The position numbers and the translations under genes were made by a program. 22,461 bases of DNA, taken from Chara braunii (lineage: Eukaryota > Streptophyta > Charophyceae > Charales > Characeae). The stretch spans positions 785,582 through 808,042 of the forward strand of contig BFEA01000472.1 in the NCBI GenBank assembly GCA_003427395.1, written 5' to 3'. The notes beneath the pieces were generated by a model. The model had not been told where the DNA came from. It searched no databases and worked only from the letters and a program-made list of their open reading frames with translations. Below are positions 19,006-22,461 of this stretch, piece by piece (positions within the stretch are counted from its first letter, which is position 1; each line of letters starts with the position of its first letter).

Positions 19006-20279
19006 TGATCTCGGTTTCTAGAAAACCTTCGACACCGTCTCCCGCTACTTCTATTGGTTCTCTACTCGCCGACGTTAAAACATACATTCGCTCATGTCCC
19101 ACGTGTCAGGTTGTCAATTCCTCGAACCGGGCCAAACCCGGCAAGCTCCAATCTTTGCCCATCCCCACTCACCGGTGGCAGTCCATTTCCAAGGACTTCG
19201 TGTGCGGTCTCCCTAAGACCGACCGCGGGCATGATTGCATCTACGTTATTGTCTGTCGCCTCACCAAACGCGCCCACTTCATTCCTTGCACCACCTCGCA
19301 CACTGCAAAAGACATTGCCTTACTCTTCTTCGACCATGTTGCACGCCACCACGGCCTCCCCGAGAATATCGTTAGCAACTGCGATTCCCGTTTCCTCTCA
19401 CAGTTCTGGAAACAACTCTTCAACGCCTACGGAATTACACTCAAGTATAGCACTGCATTCCACCCATAGACCGATGGACATACCGAGAAGATGAATGATA
19501 CTCTCCAAAGAATCCTACGGAAGTATTGTCATCCACATCAACACGGCTGGGATCAGTTGCTCACCGCCGCCAAGATCGCCTACAACAACGTTGTTTGCCC
19601 TTCCACCGGCATGTCTCCATTCTACCTTGACCTTGGCTACCATGTGCGCTTGCCCTCTGATTTCCTGCTTCCCTCGCAACTCAACCCCTCCACACCCTGC
19701 CCTTCCCTGAATGAATGGGTAGCAACAATGAATCGACTCCTCAAAGAAGTAACAAAAGCCCTCGAAAGAACACAGGAACAACAAGCAAACAAGATCAACA
19801 AACACAGACGAGACTTGCAATTCAAAGTAGGGGACAAAGTCTGGCTCTCCGCCAAACGCTTTGAACCCGAAAATGGATTGTCAAAGAAACTCTCGAACAA
19901 ATGGCTCGGACCCTTCCCCATCATTGAAAAAACCTCTGACGTCAACTACAAACTCCAACTCCCCCTCGACATGAGCCGCGTCCACCCGGTCTTCCACGTC
20001 GAATACTTGAAAGAATATCATGAATCCCCACCCCAATTCGCTGACCGCCCATATCCTAGACCTCCACCTATCATGTTACCCAGAGGCCCTGAATTCGTTG
20101 TTGAAGCAATGATAGGTCGATGAACTACTCACGTATCTGACCACCCAGAACCAATCACTGAATACGAAGTCAAATGGATCGAACACCCCGACGAAGAATC
20201 TACATGTGAACCTCTCTCGAATCTAAAAAATGCCATGAAACTTGTCGGCACCTATGATTGTGCTACTCGTATGTCCTAG
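19006..20279 (+). pseudogene. Element C integrase with chromodomain
   Basis: Starts at a decayed zinc site (GDLGF, stop, KTFDTVSRYFYW) at about 19006, then a one-base shift near 19060 into VKTYIRSCPTCQ. The first catalytic Asp is present (SKDFVCGLP, codon 19194). The second is Asn (IVSNCDSRF, codon 19377, where IVSDRDSRF is usual), and the Glu is present (GHTEKMN) 36 residues later. In-frame stops are TAG 19467-19469 (after AFHP, where Gln is usual) and TGA 20121-20123. A GPY/F-type module (VGDKVWLSAKRF, KKLSNKWLGPF) and HPVFHVEYLKEY follow. After the TGA comes a classic chromodomain (YEVKWIEHPDEESTCEPLSN), ending at TAG 20277-20279. Both stops fit C-to-T changes at CAG and CGA. Confidence 0.92.
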
Positions 20280-20960
20280 ATACCCACGTAACTACAACCC
20301 TAAACCCCTGTATAAACCTTGCTACGACCTCGCAACCCCGTTCTACACACACCCTTGAACCCAATCCACCCTCCCCTCGACTCCTATTCCTGATGTCTGA
20401 TTTGCCCTTGCCCTCGCCTAGCCTTGTCCCGTATGTCCTCTCCACTACCTTGTCTCTCTTGTCCAATGCTTATGAAACTGTGTGACGCCGGTGATAAAGG
20501 ATCTAATGGCAAGCGCACGAGGACGATGGCCTGCTGCCTCACTGTTCATGGAGATTATGCAGCTGGTTTGGCCATCGTGTTGTTTCATCGGCCAACATCC
20601 CGACTCGCGGACTTACTGGAGCAGCAACTTGTGACATGGATCTTTGCATCATTCTGCGACTTCCTTGCTTCTAGATCAGACCTCCTTGCAGCTCGTGTAC
20701 CGGACGCACCCTAGCACTTGGACTTTGGACATTTGAACTACTGTTACGCTTCTTGGACTTCTACTTGTTGCAGCCGCCGAAGACCGCTTCTACCACCTAC
20801 TCCAAGACCTGGTCAACACCGCTGCAGATCCCCTTTCAAGACACTTGGACACTTTGTTCCTACATGAGATTCTGCTTCCGACTCCTTCGGACACACCAAC
20901 CCTCGCCTCCTGAACAAACATTTTCATTTTTATTTTTTTTTCCTGACTTTGACAACCCTG
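20280..20960 (+). other. 3' untranslated region of element C
   Basis: Non-coding stretch after the integrase stop. The open frame at 20424-20714 (96 residues) has no recognisable domain. A T-rich run is at about 20927-20940. The full distance from stop to polypurine tract is over 1.1 kb, longer than in element A (38 bp). Confidence 0.6.
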
Positions 20961-21225
20961 TAGAACATCATTAGCAGATCCCTGTTTTCCTGACCATTGT
21001 TCCCCTTACCCACTAGAACATCAATAGAAATTCCTTGTTCCCTTGACCATTGTTTCCCTTACCCACTAGAACATCAATAGAAATTCCCTGTTCCCCTGAC
21101 CATTGTTTCCCTTACCCACTAGAACATCAATAGAAATTCCCTGTTTTCCTGAACATCGTTTCCCCTACCCAGTAGAACATTAATAGAAATCCCCTGTTCC
21201 CCGAACATTGCTTAGCTTCCCCTAT
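20961..21225 (+). repeat. Five-copy 53-bp minisatellite in C
   Basis: Units begin TAGAACAT at 20961, 21014, 21067, 21120 and 21173, an exact 53-bp period. Each contains CAATAGAAATTCCCTGTT and CCATTGTTTCCCTTACCCA variants. The middle units are most alike, and the outer ones more diverged, as expected from slippage or unequal exchange. Confidence 0.93.
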
Positions 21226-21392
21226 AGACCCACCCGGTCACATCATACCTTCACCTGGGCAGAACACCAGACAGAATACCCTGTGACTTGCATCACTCCC
21301 CTTCTCCTTCTCCGACCAGTGATCGGCCCCGTCCCGTCCTTCACAACTCTTTTTGTTTCCTTGGCTGTTTGGCAGCCGGGACGTTGCCTTCC

Positions 21393-21407
21393 AGAGGGAG
21401 GGGATAG
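21393..21407 (+). promoter_or_regulatory. Polypurine tract of element C
   Basis: AGAGGGAGGGGATAG directly abuts the TG of the 3' LTR at 21408. Its position and composition are typical of the plus-strand primer. Confidence 0.88.
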
Positions 21408-21874
21408 TGTTACGGACTTCGCCAGGGCTCAATCCCTGGCCTATCTTTTTGCTCTTTCTGCTGCATCCTGTTTTCGGCCTGGCACCCTTTCTTCCAAACC
21501 CCTCCTTTGGTACCGTCGGATTTTGGACAACTGGCGCCATGCTGCAATTCGGGCGCCACTTTCAAATACCGCATTTTTCAGTTCTGCCCTCGGGGCTTTT
21601 GTGGAAATGCCCCTGGTACCGTACGTGTCACCGGTACTTATATCGGCTCCCCGTACAGTACCGGGACCAGTCTCGTACCAGTTTTCTGCTGCTGTACTCG
21701 TACTCAGTGTGACTCGCTGTTTCGGCATTCGAATCCAAGACTTCGACTTTGTGCCCTTGCCACTATGTCTGCGTCTAACCCTCAGTCGTGTCGAGTGAGT
21801 GAGTATGTGTGTGCTCCCACTCTCTCCCTCTCTCTCCTCTCCCTCGGCTCTCTCTCAGCCCCGCGCTCGTCACA
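21408..21874 (+). repeat. 3' LTR of element C
   Basis: 467 bp matching 18319-18790, TGTTACGGACTTC to CTCGTCACA, followed by GGAAG. It retains more CG dinucleotides than the left copy. Confidence 0.95.
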
Positions 21875-21879
21875 GGAAG
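21875..21879. repeat. Target-site duplication of element C (right copy)
   Basis: GGAAG, identical to 18314-18318, and the first bases of the resumed element B pol frame. Confidence 0.95.
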
Positions 21880-22012
21880 ACCACAGAAGTAGTATAAGGT
21901 ACAGTTCAAGTCTCAACCTACGTTTGAAGCCAGATGGTATAGTAAGAAAGAACTCTTACCTACTGCTCCTGACATTGTTGTTGCATACCAACGTGGGTTA
22001 AAGGCAAGTTGA
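21880..22012 (+). pseudogene. Element B pol, second part: rest of chromodomain
   Basis: Continues the frame broken at 18318. With one GGAAG copy removed, the codons run GGRG then RPQK, a TAG (21890-21892, where A has Gln), then YKVQF, ARWYSKKELLPTAPDIVVAY and QRGLK, stopping at TGA 22010-22012. This matches the element A chromodomain (GRGRPQKQYKVRF, RWFTRAEL, PDIVRAYERG) position by position, which shows that the two halves belong to one gene. Confidence 0.93.
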
Positions 22013-22054
22013 TGTCTTTTCTGCGATGGAACTCAAAAATTGGGCCAGCAGGAA

Positions 22055-22147
22055 TGCAATAACCCATGCGGTATGCCTCGTGGAATGTCTGGGCGCCTCG
22101 CGCGGCCGCACTCAGACCCAGGCCAACAGGGGGAAAAGAACCCCACG
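22055..22147 (+). repeat. 3' LTR of element B, first 93 bp
   Basis: TGCAATAACCCATG to GAACCCCACG, matching 13119-13210 with one indel and about three substitutions. A purine-leaning tract (GGGCCAGCAGGAA) precedes it, 42 bp after the pol stop. Similarity to the 5' LTR ends sharply at 22147. Confidence 0.9.
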
Positions 22148-22258
22148 TGTTACGATCCTGGTCATTTCCCAAGTGCAAATTCACAATGAAAGAGAATGCC
22201 ACCCAATTGCGAAAGAAATGAAAGCACTTGCAAAGAGATAAAGACCAGAGGAGAGAGA

Positions 22259-22290
<32 letters not shown>

Positions 22291-22461
22291 CACCAGCAAG
22301 ACCAATGACAATTCCCCCCTTCTCTCTCCACCTTCCTCCTCCTCCTTCACTTCACCAATCTTATTCTTCCCTCAGTAATAATAATAACAATGAATGGATG
22401 AACCAGAATCAATATCCGAAGTTCCCTCTTACTGCTGACTCAACTCAACAACAACAACAAC
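22148..22461 (+). mobile_element. Possible start of a fourth LTR element (D) inside B's 3' LTR
   Basis: At the point where B's LTR similarity stops, the sequence begins TGTTACGATCC, resembling the TGTTACGGAC start of element C's LTR. Insertion of an element with a TG end after CCACG would explain the break. Downstream is unrecognised sequence with (GAA)n, CT-rich and CAA-rich runs to the window end. No second LTR or duplication is visible here, so a deletion or rearrangement is the alternative. Confidence 0.45.
22261..22288 (+). repeat. (GAA)n microsatellite
   Basis: About nine GAA units in candidate element D. It explains the K-rich and F/S-rich open frames on the two strands here. Confidence 0.9.

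Larger units (their letters stand above)
18319..21874 (+). mobile_element. Element C: non-autonomous chromovirus derivative nested in B
   Basis: A 3.56-kb element with LTRs 18319-18790 and 21408-21874 (TGTTACGGAC ... CTCGTCACA), a 5-bp GGAAG duplication, a PBS one base inside the 5' LTR and a good polypurine tract before the 3' LTR. The only protein-coding content is integrase plus chromodomain; gag, protease, RT and RNase H are absent. Its integrase belongs to a lineage different from A and B (for example RSCPTCQVVNSSNRAKPG, SKDFVCGLPKT). It would depend on proteins from another element to move, and its own integrase is also broken. Confidence 0.93.
13119..22461 (+). mobile_element. Element B: Ty3/gypsy chromovirus, partial, host of element C
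   Basis: A plus-strand LTR retrotransposon related to A. A 5' LTR (13119-14281) is followed by PBS, leader, decayed gag, and pol lacking protease, RT and most of RNase H. Pol is split by element C at 18318/18319 and resumes at 21875. The 3' LTR begins at 22055: its first 93 bp match the first 92 bp of the 5' LTR (TGCAATAACCCATG through GAACCCCACG) with only a few differences, then it is interrupted at 22148. Its right end lies outside the window, so its target duplication (CATAC expected) cannot be checked. Many stops and shifts make it inactive. Confidence 0.9.

Noticed and set aside
4757-20279. Stop codons as programmed readthrough or a variant genetic code
   Set aside because: Stops of all three types occur together with frameshifts and catalytic-residue changes, which is ordinary pseudogene decay.
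18188-21728. Antisense frames with the same protein start in both C LTRs (MAPVVQNPTVPKEGFG)
   Set aside because: The similarity follows from LTR duplication, not protein conservation; no other support.

Overview
The window looks like repeat-dense, heterochromatin-like DNA of a green-lineage eukaryote. The reasons are chromodomain-bearing Ty3/gypsy (chromovirus) retrotransposons, primer-binding sites that closely resemble the plant initiator-Met-tRNA type, long (CT)n/(AG)n/(AC)n microsatellites and assembly gaps. A streptophyte alga such as Chara is my best guess from the general look of the proteins, but I cannot verify it. I see no convincing intact host gene, rRNA, tRNA or CRISPR array.

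Layout. 1-3726 is left flank with no recognisable gene: a microsatellite, a long pyrimidine tract, two short tandem duplications and a small hairpin. 3727-12955 is element A, a nearly complete but dead chromovirus on the minus strand, with LTRs at 12020-12955 (5') and 3727-4718 (3'), a PBS, a 1.6 kb leader with a 215-bp N gap, then gag, protease, RT, RNase H, integrase and chromodomain, all broken by frameshifts and stops. 12956-13118 is a short spacer. 13119 to beyond the window end is element B on the plus strand: 5' LTR 13119-14281, PBS, long leader, decayed gag, then a deletion that joins gag directly to the tail of RNase H, then integrase. B's pol is interrupted at 18318/18319 by element C (18319-21874, plus strand, 5-bp target duplication GGAAG). 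B's chromodomain reading frame resumes in phase at 21875, and B's 3' LTR starts at 22055. That LTR is broken after 93 bp, at 22147/22148, probably by a fourth element, D. Element C keeps both LTRs, PBS and polypurine tract but only integrase plus chromodomain; gag, protease, RT and RNase H are gone.

How the parts work together. In a live copy the LTR promoter would drive one gag-pol RNA, initiator tRNA would prime reverse transcription at the PBS, the polypurine tract would prime plus-strand synthesis, and the integrase chromodomain would direct insertion to marked chromatin. None of the copies here can do this alone. Relative order from nesting: B first, then C into B's pol and (if real) D into B's 3' LTR; A is independent.

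I do not see an undescribed biological system. The observations most worth following are the exact empty-site reconstruction of C in B, the integrase-only architecture of C, a 31-bp-period array of GTGGC/GCCAC inverted repeats in B's LTR, a same-strand cluster of W-box-like TTGACC motifs in A's leader, a 53-bp five-copy array in C, and CpG-biased divergence between the two C LTRs. Counts and alignments were made by eye and are approximate.
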